Notes: a model not told the origin generated them from the sequence alone. Shown: positions 1-8,834, counted from the stretch's first letter. The stretch is DNA of 64,000 nucleotides from Paraburkholderia ribeironis (GCF_900019265.1 NZ_CYGX02000053.1:1-64000), one strand, 5' to 3'. A program made the numbers and translations.

Positions 1-259
1 TCCTCCGCGCCCACGCGCAACAGCACGAGAAACCGACCACTGTCAGATTTAGTCTAGGCTATTCCAATTCATTCTTCATATGCCGGTGGGAAGCCTCCTG
101 CACCTGCACGGGCGAAGTCTCGCTCAATAAGTGCCCTCTTCTCCATATCGACATGGTTTCGCACTACGTTCGACGCGCGCTGCCTCGGCGATATGCCTCC
201 GTGCACAGTGATCCGACCGTGGCCATCAGGCTCCATCGAGGCCCAGTGATGCGCCGAAG

Positions 260-273
260 TTTATGCGCATAAA
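260..273. promoter_or_regulatory. parS: parS centromere site 1
   Basis: Perfect 14-bp palindrome TTTATGCGCATAAA. The same sequence recurs at 535 and 1314, bracketing parA. From memory this matches the parS class of Burkholderia chromosome 2. It should be bound by the ParB encoded at 1337. Confidence 0.85.
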
Positions 274-534
274 TTTCTCGACCCAGGCAAAGCATTCGTT
301 CAGGATCTACCGCCCTGCGGTAATCATTCAGTCAATAACCTTACCTGGCGCGCTGACACAGTCATTCGAAGTAACGCCAACTTTAGCAACGCCCGATACC
401 CGCGCACAGACATCGATCAACGGCAAACCCCGTTACGGTCATCTACCGCCGTTGTGACGTGACGTTCCCCTCTCGCGCACCTCCCACCACGCGCGCTTTC
501 TCAATCACGCCCGGTCGCTTCTTCAGCTCTGTGC

Positions 535-548
535 TTTATGCGCATAAA
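535..548. promoter_or_regulatory. parS: parS centromere site 2
   Basis: Perfect TTTATGCGCATAAA palindrome just upstream of the parA promoter. Besides acting as a centromere, ParB bound here could affect parAB transcription; that is inference. Confidence 0.85.
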
Positions 549-591
549 CCTATCCCGAACGGCTAATTCTTCTCTCAATTACACAAAATGA

Positions 592-619
592 TTGAAATGA
601 GATTTCATCCAGGTAAAAT
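592..619 (+). promoter_or_regulatory. Putative parA promoter with internal dyad
   Basis: TTGAAA (592-597) and TAAAAT (614-619) are separated by 16 bp, a plausible sigma-70 promoter about 30 bp before the parA start. A dyad TGAAAT-GAG-ATTTCA (593-607) overlaps the -35 and spacer and could be an operator. Confidence 0.45.
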
Positions 620-648
620 CCAACTGCGTCTAAAAGAGGAGGTGAAAT

Positions 649-1311
649 TTGGCGGCAGAAATCATCGCGGTAACTCAGCAGAAGGGTGGGGTCGGGAAGA
701 GCACAATCGCGATGCATCTCGGCGCTGCGTTTCATGAGAAAGGCAAACGCGTCCTCGTCGTAGACGCAGACGGCCAAAACACGCTGATCCACTGGGCCAG
801 TGCATCATCAGATGGCGACACGGGCATTCCTTTCCCGGTCGTCAACCTCTCCGAAGCGGGTAGCCAGATCCATCGCGAGATCAAGAAGTTCGTGGCTGAC
901 TACGACATCATCGTTGTCGACTGTCCCCCTTCCATTACAGAAAAAGTCTCCGGCGTCGTCTTGCTCGCGGCGAGCGTCGCGGTGATCCCGACGTCGTCAT
1001 CGCCTGCCGACTACTGGTCGAGCATCGGTCTGGTCAAGCTGGTGCAGCAGGCTCAGGTGATGAACGAAGATCTGCGTGCCGTTTTTCTGCTCAATAAGAC
1101 CGAAGAAAAGCGAATGTTGACGCGCGAGCTGAAGCGCGCGTTGGAAGAACTCGGCTTCCCGCTGCTCAAGACCCAGATCCCGACACGCGAAGCCTACAAG
1201 CAGGCCATGGCGTTGGGGCAGACGGTACTGCAAATGAACGACCGCGGCGCCAAGCTCGCCGCAATCGAAGTACGGGCGTGCGCTAATGAGATCGCCGCGT
1301 TGCTCCCGTGA
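649..1311 (+). CDS. parA: ParA partition ATPase
   Basis: ATPase that segregates the replicon together with ParB and parS. The 220-residue product starts almost at a deviant Walker A motif, KGGVGKST (residues 12-19), and has VVDCPPS (89-95) as Walker B. There is no N-terminal DNA-binding extension, as in short plasmid-type (Ib) ParA proteins. The start is TTG at 649, preceded by a strong Shine-Dalgarno, AGAGGAGGTG; the first codons after it give the usual ParA N-terminus. A parS site lies between the parA stop and parB. Function is confident; the short form implies autoregulation would need another protein. Confidence 0.95.
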   Translation: MAAEIIAVTQQKGGVGKSTIAMHLGAAFHEKGKRVLVVDADGQNTLIHWASASSDGDTGIPFPVVNLSEAGSQIHREIKKFVADYDIIVVDCPPSITEKVSGVVLLAASVAVIPTSSSPADYWSSIGLVKLVQQAQVMNEDLRAVFLLNKTEEKRMLTRELKRALEELGFPLLKTQIPTREAYKQAMALGQTVLQMNDRGAKLAAIEVRACANEIAALLP

Positions 1312-1313
1312 AA

Positions 1314-1327
1314 TTTATGCGCATAAA
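1314..1327. promoter_or_regulatory. parS: parS centromere site 3
   Basis: Perfect TTTATGCGCATAAA in the 25-bp parA-parB gap, overlapping the likely parB ribosome binding region (AAAGGA at 1325-1330). ParB binding here could influence expression of its own gene. Confidence 0.85.
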
Positions 1328-1336
1328 GGACCCTGA

Positions 1337-2392
1337 ATGAAACCCTCCCAATTCGCCAAAGGCTTTCAAGCACGTCCTGACACGACCAGCAGCGAAAAGC
1401 GAACCGCGCTCGACCGTCTGAATGCCATCGATGGTCTGGTCAAGAACGACGCCAAGCTCAATAGCGCCGCTGGCCGCGCCATGTCGGTTGTCGTACCCCA
1501 GAGCGAGCCGGAAGTCGACACTGCAGACACCGCCAGCGAATCGGCGGCCTACCGTGCATGGAGGATCGAGCACGGTTATCGTTCCGGCCAGGTCATCGAG
1601 CTCGCGCTCAAGACCATCAAGCCGAGCCCATTCAATCCACGGCACTTCTATCTGAAGTCGTCGATTGCCGAACTCGCCGTCAATCTGGCCAAGCAGGGGC
1701 AGCAGCAGGCCATTCACGTCATTCCCGACCACGACAATCCCGGCACCTACTTTGTCAGCGACGGCGGCCGGCGCGTGCGCGCGCTGAAAGAGGCCAACAA
1801 GGAGTCGGTGAAGGCGATCGTCATCGATTTGCCGATCGGCATGCAGAGCTACAAGCTCGGCTACGACCTCAACGTCCAGCGCGATTCGCAAACGGTATTC
1901 GACAACGCAGTCGTCTGGAAGCGCTTTCTCGACGAGCGCCATTTCCAGAGTCAGAAGGAGCTTGCCGAGCATCTCGGACTCGACGAATCGACCGTGGCGG
2001 TTGCATTGTCCATCGCCAAGTTGCCGGAGCCCGTCATGCATGAGATGGTCGCGCGCCCCGACCGCTTTGGTTCGAACATGGCGTACCAGGTGGGTCGTTA
2101 TCACACGGCGCGCGGCGCCGACGCGACGCTGCGTCTGATCAACAAGATTCTGTCGGACGATCTGAGCACGCGGCAGGTCGCGGACATCGTCAAGGGCAGG
2201 GCCAATGCGCAGGAAAGCACGAAACCGGCGGGGCGACAGCGCTATGCGCAGCGGCTGGAAATCAAACTCGACGGCGTGTCGGTTGGCGATCTCAAATCGT
2301 ATGGAGATGATCGAATCGAGCTGCGCCTGAAGGGGCTCACGCGTGAGAAGCGCGACGACATCCTGCGGCAGATCGAGAAGATGCTGAAGTGA
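1337..2392 (+). CDS. parB: ParB centromere-binding protein
   Basis: Binds parS and works with ParA to segregate the replicon. 351 residues. An N-terminal tail of about 90 residues is followed by the ParB/Srx-type domain, with GGRR (143-146) standing where GERR is usual, and then a helix-turn-helix around residues 205-228. The C-terminal part ends in a charged region consistent with dimerisation. It follows parA with a parS in the gap and is probably co-transcribed. It is convergent with repA, with 66 bp between the stops. The GGRR variant keeps the arginine pair that binds CTP in the family. Confidence 0.95.
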   Translation: MKPSQFAKGFQARPDTTSSEKRTALDRLNAIDGLVKNDAKLNSAAGRAMSVVVPQSEPEVDTADTASESAAYRAWRIEHGYRSGQVIELALKTIKPSPFNPRHFYLKSSIAELAVNLAKQGQQQAIHVIPDHDNPGTYFVSDGGRRVRALKEANKESVKAIVIDLPIGMQSYKLGYDLNVQRDSQTVFDNAVVWKRFLDERHFQSQKELAEHLGLDESTVAVALSIAKLPEPVMHEMVARPDRFGSNMAYQVGRYHTARGADATLRLINKILSDDLSTRQVADIVKGRANAQESTKPAGRQRYAQRLEIKLDGVSVGDLKSYGDDRIELRLKGLTREKRDDILRQIEKMLK

Positions 2393-2458
2393 CAGCGCAG
2401 CGCTAGCCGCAATACGGCGTCGAGCGGCACGAGATCGCGCCCGCTTGCCCCCTGACGA

Positions 2459-3808
2459 TCAAGCCGCCCGCGATTGGCTCAGCGTGAAAGCCAGCAGATC
2501 ACCATCGGTCGGCTCGCCCCAGGTCTTGCGAGCCAGCCAGTCGAAGAAGGCGGTTTCGACGATCTTCGAATCCAACCCACGGCGGCGCCAGTCGTCCCGC
2601 ATGTGCGCGCCGAGCCCGGGCAGTTCGTCTTCCTCGAACGACTGCCGCGCGATCTCCCGCTCGGCATCACCCTGTTCGTTGTACAACGCGTACGCTTCCT
2701 TGCGACGATACGCCGAGTACTCGCCAAGCAGGCGGGCTTTGAGATCGTCGGCCGGCGCGGCAACCGCAGCCTTCCCGCCGCCGCCTGAGGGCAGCGCTTC
2801 GACGGGTGGCGCGTAGCCTTTTTTCAACGCGTCCTTGAACAACGCGGGCGCGCTGCGCACCGGCGGCAACGACGTGCTGCGCATGCGTTGCTCGGTCATT
2901 TGCAACGCGGCGCGAATGCGGTTTTCTTCGCTATCGGCATACAGCGTTTGCGCTTCTTTCAGCGGGATGCCGATCTTCACCATCCGGTCGACCAGCGTGC
3001 TGTCGAACACATTCGGATGTTCATCGAGTGCCAGCATCGGCTGCTTGCGCTCGGTCACGCGGAACTGGATCTCGGCGACACGCCGCCCTTCGCGGTGCTC
3101 GATCAATTCGACGAAGATGTTAGTGACAGCGTTGACCTCAGCGATCGCCGGGCGCAGGTAGTCGCGCTTGAAGTACTTGTATTCGCGCTTCGCTTCATCG
3201 CCCGCTTCCGTGTCCGGCGTGCCCGACAGGATCGGGCGCCACCATTCCCACGTTTCGCGCATCGTCAGATGACTCGGGTTGGTCAGATAGCGCACGCAAA
3301 TTTCATACAGCGCGAGGCCCGCGCTACTGCGCAACTGGCTCTGGAACTGCAGGCTCAGGCGCGCATACTGGACCGGATCGAGCAGCTTCTTCTTGATCTT
3401 CGGCGCAAACGAAAATTCCACCCACACGCGGCGGGTGGTGGGGTCTTCGAGAATTTCCGCGTCGGCGATCAGCGTGGAAATGCCCCATTTGCGGCCCGGC
3501 TTCTGACTGGACGTGCCGGTGCTCCATTCGACCTGGACCGACACCATGCGCCGCAGGTGCTCCTTGACGAGCGCGGTGTCGTTGGAATCGAAAGCCGAAT
3601 TGGCGACGATATCGGACAGCAGCGCCCGATACGTATCACCCGATTCGTCAGCCTGCTGAGCCACGGCAAGCAGCACGTTGAACAGCTTGCGGGTCAGCAG
3701 CGTGATTTTGCCGCTCTTGGGCTGAATGGCGATCGCCTCGACCGCCTTGCGCAATTCGGCCGAGCTCGGGCTGACTACATCGGTCTTCTTCGCGCGCTTC
3801 GTGGCCAT
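2459..3808 (-). CDS. repA: Replication initiator protein (Rep_3 family)
   Basis: Initiator that should bind the iterons at 3928-5586 and start replication of this replicon. The protein has the tandem winged-helix look of plasmid Rep_3 initiators: an N-terminal domain (about residues 20-130, KITLLTRKLFNVLLAVAQQ) and a second with the 'LYEICVRYL' segment, then a less conserved C-terminal tail of about 150 residues. I take the ATG at 3808 (product MATKRAKK..., 449 aa) as the start; an in-frame ATG at 3841 adds 11 residues and neither has a strong Shine-Dalgarno. Position next to parAB and an iteron field supports the role. A dyad of half-iterons upstream suggests autorepression. Confidence 0.9.
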   Translation of the reverse strand: MATKRAKKTDVVSPSSAELRKAVEAIAIQPKSGKITLLTRKLFNVLLAVAQQADESGDTYRALLSDIVANSAFDSNDTALVKEHLRRMVSVQVEWSTGTSSQKPGRKWGISTLIADAEILEDPTTRRVWVEFSFAPKIKKKLLDPVQYARLSLQFQSQLRSSAGLALYEICVRYLTNPSHLTMRETWEWWRPILSGTPDTEAGDEAKREYKYFKRDYLRPAIAEVNAVTNIFVELIEHREGRRVAEIQFRVTERKQPMLALDEHPNVFDSTLVDRMVKIGIPLKEAQTLYADSEENRIRAALQMTEQRMRSTSLPPVRSAPALFKDALKKGYAPPVEALPSGGGGKAAVAAPADDLKARLLGEYSAYRRKEAYALYNEQGDAEREIARQSFEEDELPGLGAHMRDDWRRRGLDSKIVETAFFDWLARKTWGEPTDGDLLAFTLSQSRAA

Positions 3809-3876
3809 GCGTCTGGTGGAGGAGGGATTTCGCGAGAGCATACCGGCTGTGGTGATACGCGTCTATAGCGTGAATC

Positions 3877-3892
3877 TCACCGTTGCCGGTGA
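3877..3892. promoter_or_regulatory. Inverted half-iteron dyad in the repA promoter region
   Basis: Perfect dyad TCACCG-TTGC-CGGTGA, 69 bp upstream of the chosen repA start. Its arms match the CTCACC half of the iteron. Rep_3 initiators typically repress their own gene by binding such inverted half-sites as dimers; that role here is inferred from family knowledge. Confidence 0.55.
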
Positions 3893-3927
3893 AGTGAGTT
3901 TACGAAGCGTGACTCACCTCGAGCTAC

Positions 3928-5586
3928 TCCCGAAAACCCTCACCTCAACCATTTCGCGCCAGGTTCGGGGCGTCCTTACAGGTCGCGGCCTGCGCCACTT
4001 CCGACTTTTGCGAGTCTCGCGGGAACGGGGAGTATTCGATCCCGAATCTTCTCACCTCAAAAAATTTCGTTGGTTTTGACGGCTGTGCGTAGAAAAGGGG
4101 ACAGGGGGCGCGTCGAAATGAGCCGGTGGAAGGGCGTCGCTCATTCAGCTGGCAGCGAACGGCGAACTGCGGCATCGGGAATAGCATCAATGGGGCGGGT
4201 TGGCGCGCGCCTCCGAACAGGGGCCGCCAAGCGGGGTTACGAATCGTGCCTCACAAACAGGCGGCCATGAGCAGCAGTTGCACAGGCGAAGCTTCGCATA
4301 GAGCGCCGAATGAAACGTGGGGTCGGCCCCGCCGGTAGGGACTCTCACTACGCTGAACGCGCGTCTGCACGATCGCCCGGGCGCCGGCGACGCGCATTTC
4401 CGGCCCGCGTCCCCCAAGCCCTCACTCCACCGCGGTTCGCCGACATGTCGAGATAGGTGGGGCACAGCCTGGCGAGCTTCGCCGCAATTGCACGCGTCGC
4501 CTGAGCCGAGACCACCTGTGCAGCGGTTGTCCAAACCGCACTAGCAGTGCACTTGACGAACGAATGACGCATGGCCCATCGGACGCCCCCGAAAAAGCTC
4601 ACCTTTCCGTCCCGCGGCGCTTGGCGCGACACGGGCTCCAGCGGTATGAGGCCCGACATCCACCGACAAAACTTCCCGAAAAGCCTCACCTTTGGACCGG
4701 GCGGCGCATTATGCGCACTGCTGAAAAGCATTCCCGAAAAGCCTCACCTTTGCGAAGATCAGTGCAATAACTCAATTATTTCAAAGACTTATCGCGGTAG
4801 AAACCACACCGTCGCAAGCCAATGCTCCCGTATATCCTCACCTTAAGCCGCGTTCTGGGTGAAATTCGACATGTCCATTTGCCGTCCCAACGGTCCCGAA
4901 AATCCTCACCGATCGAATTCAACGACCACCTGGTAAGCGCAACACAGGCTGCGTCGGTGGGGCTTTTCCGGCCGACATATGCAGTTATGGTCCCGCAAAC
5001 CCTCACCTCAGCAATCAGATGCCGCGCCAAAGTGTCCCGAAAAACCTCACCTTTGGGCAAAATCGGGCGATCCGGCGATCCCCGGAGGGGATACATCGGG
5101 CAGCTCCCGAATTTCCTCACCTTTCCCGCCACCGCACCGCCAAACCAGTCGACGCGAAGCGTCAATTCTGAATCCGATACGTCTCCCGGCTCCCGCAAAG
5201 GCTCACCTTAGGCCCCGGATGTCCCGCAATGACAGTAAAAATGCCCTCTGGCCCCCGAAAAATCTCACCTTCGGTTCGCGTTTTCTCCCGACTTGACTCA
5301 CCGATCGGGTTAACAGGCTCAAAATAAGGTCAAAAATTGGCGATCAGCACGATCCCGAAATCGCTCACCTTTGGCCCCGCGGCCATCCGAACAGTCCGTC
5401 GAGCGCTGCCGGGCACTTTACGGGAATTAGGACCCGTAAAATCTCACCTTTCGCTAAACCGCCTATTCGCGGTGTCTCCTGAACCCGCTCACGTCCTGTC
5501 CCGGACCTGCTCACCGAGCTCCCCGAACCTCATCACTCGACTTTCCCGCAAGACCTCACCACGTCTCCCGCAAAGTTTCACCTTGC
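3928..5586 (+). repeat. Origin iteron field (about 17 copies, one orientation)
   Basis: Consensus TCCCGAAAANCCTCACCTTT. Copies begin near 3928, 4040, 4587, 4674, 4732, 4826, 4894, 4991, 5035, 5105, 5191, 5253, 5353, 5432, 5499, 5544 and 5566; the best are those at 4674, 4732 and 5035. All read in the same direction. Spacing is irregular, mostly 40-110 bp, so this is not a compact tandem array. No gene is convincing here. The interval 4060-4586 has no iteron and nothing I recognise. Next to a Rep_3 initiator gene this is the probable replication origin. I saw no clear DnaA box (TTATNCACA) in the field. Confidence 0.85.
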
Positions 5587-5966
5587 TGGGCTGAAACCCT
5601 TGTCTGGTAAGGGTTTGCGGTGGCGTTAACGTTTTTAACAAGGGTTCAAGGGTGTTTACTTTTACTACTCTCTAGACTTTCCCCCGTGTGTCCTTCGGAC
5701 AACGCCTTCAACCACGTCGCCATCACAGGTATCTCGTGAAACAGTGCGCAATCAGTCTATAAGGATTAAAAATCCTTTCACCACAATGACTTATTCGCTA
5801 TTCTTCGTTTTGTTTCACGAACAGCAAGGGCTCGAACGACTCAAATGAGGTCGTTAACGCCCAAAAACACATCAATTCGCAAAATGCTACGCGGAGCGAA
5901 CAAACAAGTAGCAAACGCTACGTAAATTGTTATGATCAATCCAATTCGAGCGACATCGAGGTTGAC
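5587..5966. promoter_or_regulatory. AT-richer region with inverted repeats between iterons and kfrA
   Basis: This 380-bp stretch is clearly AT-richer than its surroundings. It holds three dyads: AAACCCTT/AAGGGTTT (5594-5601/5609-5616), AAGGATT-AAA-AATCCTT (5761-5777) and GTAGC-AAAC-GCTAC (5908-5921), with a direct repeat of GCTACG at 5886 and 5917. It may contain the DNA-unwinding element of the origin and the promoter and operator of the KfrA-like gene. Both roles are inference. Confidence 0.45.
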
Positions 5967-7193
5967 ATGAATCTGGACCAGGAACGACAGGCCATCCGTG
6001 ATGAGCTTGAAACGATGCGTGATCAAGGGGCCAGGCGACAGGATCTGTCGCTGCACGCATGCAAACGGCTTTTTTTCGACCTGGGGATCCGACCGTCGAT
6101 GGCCGCAGTACGCGACCTGACGCAAACCGGCAGCGCAAGCGACATTCCGAAAGACATCGACCATTTTTGGGAACGCATCCGCAATGCGTCGCGTGTCAAG
6201 GTCGGCGCGGGTGCCATCCCCAAAGCGCTGGAAGATCGCGCCGGTGAGCTGCTGGGCGCGCTATTTGAAGAAGCCGTCGCACACGCGCGGGTGACACTCG
6301 ACGGCGAACGCGAAGAAATCCGCGTGCAGGTCGCAGCTGCTGAGCAACGTACACGAGACGCGGAAATTCGTCGCGAGGCAGCGGACGAGACGATCAAGCG
6401 CAGCGAATTGCGCGCCGAAGCCGCGTGGGAACGGGTTCGCACGCTCGAAGCCCAGCTCTCGAGCGCCACCACGCACGGCAATGTTCATCAGGAAGGCTTG
6501 CAGGCAACGGTGCGTCGGCTCGATGGCGAAAACGACGCGCTGCGCCAGCGTCTCGACAGCGAACTCGCGAGCAACGCAACGCTGCGCGACCGGATCGACG
6601 CATTACACGTCGAACTGCGCCAGAGCACTGAACACTATGCGCAACAGATCAAGGACGCCGTCGCCGAAGCCGAGCGGCGCGTCAAGCCGATGCTGGTCGA
6701 ACTCGATTCGTTGCGCAGTATGGCGGCCACCTATCAGTCGGGCGTGCGTGACGCGAGCCGCAAGGAATTCGACTTCATTCAGCAAATCGCCGCCGCCAAG
6801 GCGCGCGGCGATCGGCTCGACGCTCAATTGCGCGAACAATCCGACGAGGTGGATGCGTTGACCAAGGAAGTCGCGATCCTGCGCGGTCAGCGGGGGATCG
6901 ACCCGGCGATTGGCAGCCTGCTTTGCTCGTTAGTCGAAGCGGGTCGGCTCACGAGCGACGAATTGAGGGTGATCGGCAGTGCGGCGGACGGCCATGTCAC
7001 TTTGCCGGCGCGCTGCCCGAAATGTGACGAAGGTGAGCCGGAATTGTCGAAAGTCGATCACCGCTTCGAACTGCTCTGTCCGGAGTGCGAGCACTCGTCG
7101 GGGCTCGGCGAATCAAGGCTGGCGGCGCTTGGCCAGTTTCTGTCGGGCGACTCGAGCGTGTCCCCAGCACGCCGGGTCGACACGGTGCGATAG
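5967..7193 (+). CDS. KfrA-like DNA-binding coiled-coil protein with C-terminal zinc ribbon
   Basis: Probable nucleoid- or plasmid-stability DNA-binding protein. The N-terminal 80 residues resemble the KfrA N-terminal domain ('GIRPSMAAVRDL' followed by an acidic helix). Residues about 90-310 are a long Ala/Glu/Arg-rich heptad region predicted to be a coiled coil. KfrA of IncP plasmids has the same layout and binds its own promoter. Unusual here is a CPKC...CPEC pair (350-353 and 371-374), a likely zinc ribbon, near the C-terminus. It sits beside the origin and is followed by two iterons, so a role in replicon maintenance is likely. DNA target unknown. Confidence 0.75.
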   Translation: MNLDQERQAIRDELETMRDQGARRQDLSLHACKRLFFDLGIRPSMAAVRDLTQTGSASDIPKDIDHFWERIRNASRVKVGAGAIPKALEDRAGELLGALFEEAVAHARVTLDGEREEIRVQVAAAEQRTRDAEIRREAADETIKRSELRAEAAWERVRTLEAQLSSATTHGNVHQEGLQATVRRLDGENDALRQRLDSELASNATLRDRIDALHVELRQSTEHYAQQIKDAVAEAERRVKPMLVELDSLRSMAATYQSGVRDASRKEFDFIQQIAAAKARGDRLDAQLREQSDEVDALTKEVAILRGQRGIDPAIGSLLCSLVEAGRLTSDELRVIGSAADGHVTLPARCPKCDEGEPELSKVDHRFELLCPECEHSSGLGESRLAALGQFLSGDSSVSPARRVDTVR

Positions 7194-7205
7194 CGGTTCA
7201 GGCCT

Positions 7206-7250
7206 CAAAGGTGAGGAAATCCGGGACCTCAAAGGTGAGGTTTCTCAGGA
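7206..7250 (-). repeat. Two outlying iteron copies
   Basis: Two copies read as CAAAGGTGAGGAAATCCGGG (7206) and CAAAGGTGAGGTTTCTCAGG (7230) on the + strand, opposite to the origin field. They lie between the kfrA-like stop and the recombinase stop and overlap the last codons of the recombinase gene. The 24-bp start-to-start spacing is tighter than in the origin. Confidence 0.75.
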
Positions 7251-8327
7251 CTGATCCGCTCCCGGTTTCCTCGTCAAACGCCCATCGCGCCGGGGTGCCG
7301 GCAAAGGCTGGGCCGCCGGGTCTGGAGCCTCGACGACGGGCAAATCCTGCTGGTCCATCCACGTTTGCCACGCGCGATACAAACGGTTCGCCGACACCGC
7401 CTGCACAAAACCCAGCCATTGGCCGACCAGTTCCGCCTCCACCCCACTCTCGAACAGATCCGCAGCAAAAGTGTTGCGCAATGTTTGCGGACTGGCGCGA
7501 GACTTCCGAGATGCGGCAATGCCGGCGCCGTCGATCAACGCGTCGACCGCTCGCAGCATGGTGGCTTTGTGCATTGGGCGTCCGGAAGGTGACGCGGGAA
7601 AAACCAGATTGCCGGCCAGTTCCGTGAACCGCCGTTCGGCGAGCCACGCGTCGAGCACAGCCGCGGAGAACGGCGCAAGCCGGGTACGCCGCGTCAGCAT
7701 CGGATTGGCTGACTCGATCGTGACCCAGGGCGACCCCGCGCTCACGCAACTAACTGTAAGCGCTGCCGCTTCACCGGTCTTCAGTCCGCCGCCGAGAAAC
7801 ACTGCGATCAACGCACGGTCGCGCCGCTCTCTCCAGCGCTGTGCAGTGGATAAAGCCGGCAACGGAGAAAACAGCCGCGCAACCAGCGCGGTCCGCTCGG
7901 CGTGCGTGAGAAACCCGGTTGGTTCGTTGTCGCTCGCGTTTCGCCAAGCTGCTTCGCCATCCTGAGCAATGAAGCGCGCGGGGTTGGTCGATGCCGATTC
8001 GATTTCGCGCACGTGATCGAGGACCCGTTCGATCAGCCGCAAATACCTGAGCCGCTGAGGTTTTTTGATGTCGAGTCCGGCGACGAATTCGGCGATCGTA
8101 TGCATATCGACCGTGACCAGACTTTTCTGCCGCATGCCGAGCCAGTCGAGGAAGAGCCCCCATTGCGCCTGGTAGACTTCAGCGGAAGAACGTCTGAAAT
8201 GCTGCTTCGCGAGCCACGCGTCGAAAGCGATTTGCGGGTCGCGACGCCAGTCCTCGCGTTGTTGATCGAAAAGATCGGTCAACGGCGCGGGACGCGGGAC
8301 AGGGTCGGACAGATGAGGAGGCGACAT
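7245..8327 (-). CDS. Tyrosine recombinase-like protein with degenerate active site
   Basis: 360 residues with the fold signature of phage-integrase/Xer proteins: an N-terminal SAM-like domain (about 35-115) and a catalytic-type domain (140-325). The expected active-site positions are altered. The box I arginine is lysine (GLK, K183), the HxLR histidine is glutamine (Q281; R284 kept) and the LGH histidine is phenylalanine (F307). The candidate nucleophile Y317 is present (RLYRAW). The protein may therefore bind DNA without normal recombination. It lies 59 bp downstream of the LexA-boxed gene on the same strand, so they could be co-transcribed. Its location beside the origin suggests replicon maintenance, such as dimer resolution, rather than phage integration; this is inference. 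Confidence 0.75.
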   Translation of the reverse strand: MSPPHLSDPVPRPAPLTDLFDQQREDWRRDPQIAFDAWLAKQHFRRSSAEVYQAQWGLFLDWLGMRQKSLVTVDMHTIAEFVAGLDIKKPQRLRYLRLIERVLDHVREIESASTNPARFIAQDGEAAWRNASDNEPTGFLTHAERTALVARLFSPLPALSTAQRWRERRDRALIAVFLGGGLKTGEAAALTVSCVSAGSPWVTIESANPMLTRRTRLAPFSAAVLDAWLAERRFTELAGNLVFPASPSGRPMHKATMLRAVDALIDGAGIAASRKSRASPQTLRNTFAADLFESGVEAELVGQWLGFVQAVSANRLYRAWQTWMDQQDLPVVEAPDPAAQPLPAPRRDGRLTRKPGADQS

Positions 8328-8386
8328 GGGTTATCTTTCCGTTAGTTGCACTGATTGTAGGTGACAACTGATCGGAACGCACTGTT

Positions 8387-8791
8387 TTAGCCGCCCCAGG
8401 CTCGCGTGCGTTTCGGGGGCGCACCTTCCGGCGCCGGCGGTTGCGTGGCGCGCCGTGCAGCGGCCTCTTCGTATGCACTCACGGCGAACGCGAACACTGC
8501 CGGCAGCGCGGTGGACGTGCCGAAGTTCACGGCTTCGTCAGTTTCCGGATAAGGCAGATCGGATGGGCGTTGGAACAGGCCCAGCATCAGCGCGTCATGT
8601 CGGCTGGCAAATCCGAGGTCCGCGAGCGCCTCGGCTTCGATCGCATGCAGCAAACGCCACGTGAGCGGCACCTGCTGCACGATGTAGCGCGCGGCAATAT
8701 TGCGCACGATATGTTCGAGATCGCGCGCCGCGGTTTGATAGCGCAGCGCGGCCAGAGCTTGATTGGTAGGGTCGGCTTTCAGATTGTTCAT
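8387..8791 (-). CDS. Small protein of unknown function under a LexA box
   Basis: 134 residues from the ATG at 8791, chosen because GGAG lies about 8 nt upstream; an ATG at 8824 falls inside the operator and is rejected. I do not recognise the family. The sequence is mainly helical, without membrane segments or signal peptide, and ends in a Pro/Arg-rich tail (QPPAPEGAPPKRTRAWGG). A consensus SOS box overlaps its promoter, so expression should rise on DNA damage. The recombinase-like gene follows on the same strand. Confidence 0.7.
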   Translation of the reverse strand: MNNLKADPTNQALAALRYQTAARDLEHIVRNIAARYIVQQVPLTWRLLHAIEAEALADLGFASRHDALMLGLFQRPSDLPYPETDEAVNFGTSTALPAVFAFAVSAYEEAAARRATQPPAPEGAPPKRTRAWGG

Positions 8792-8814
8792 TATCGGCTC
8801 CAGTCGATACCCGA

Positions 8815-8834
8815 TACTGTACAAACATACAGTA
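8815..8834 (-). promoter_or_regulatory. LexA (SOS) box
   Basis: TACTGTACAAACATACAGTA fits the SOS-box pattern CTGT-N8-ACAG and is embedded in a perfect 12-bp inverted repeat (8810-8821/8828-8839). On the minus strand a -35 TTGCAC (8839-8844) and a -10-like TACAGT (8816-8821) are 17 bp apart, so LexA would cover the promoter of the gene starting at 8791. Confidence 0.8.

Larger units (their letters stand above)
1..648. other. Gene-free region upstream of parA
   Basis: No convincing gene is seen. A 64-codon open frame at 263-457 starts inside a parS palindrome, has no ribosome binding site and resembles nothing I know. The stretch carries two parS sites and the parA promoter, so it reads as the left part of the partition locus. 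Confidence 0.5.

Noticed and set aside
4187..4534. 115-codon minus-strand frame in the origin gap
   Set aside because: Cys/Arg-rich, no ribosome site, no family; the interval is better left as unassigned origin DNA.
3928..5586. CRISPR array
   Set aside because: Repeats are short, imperfect and irregularly spaced, with no cas genes; initiator gene next door fits iterons.
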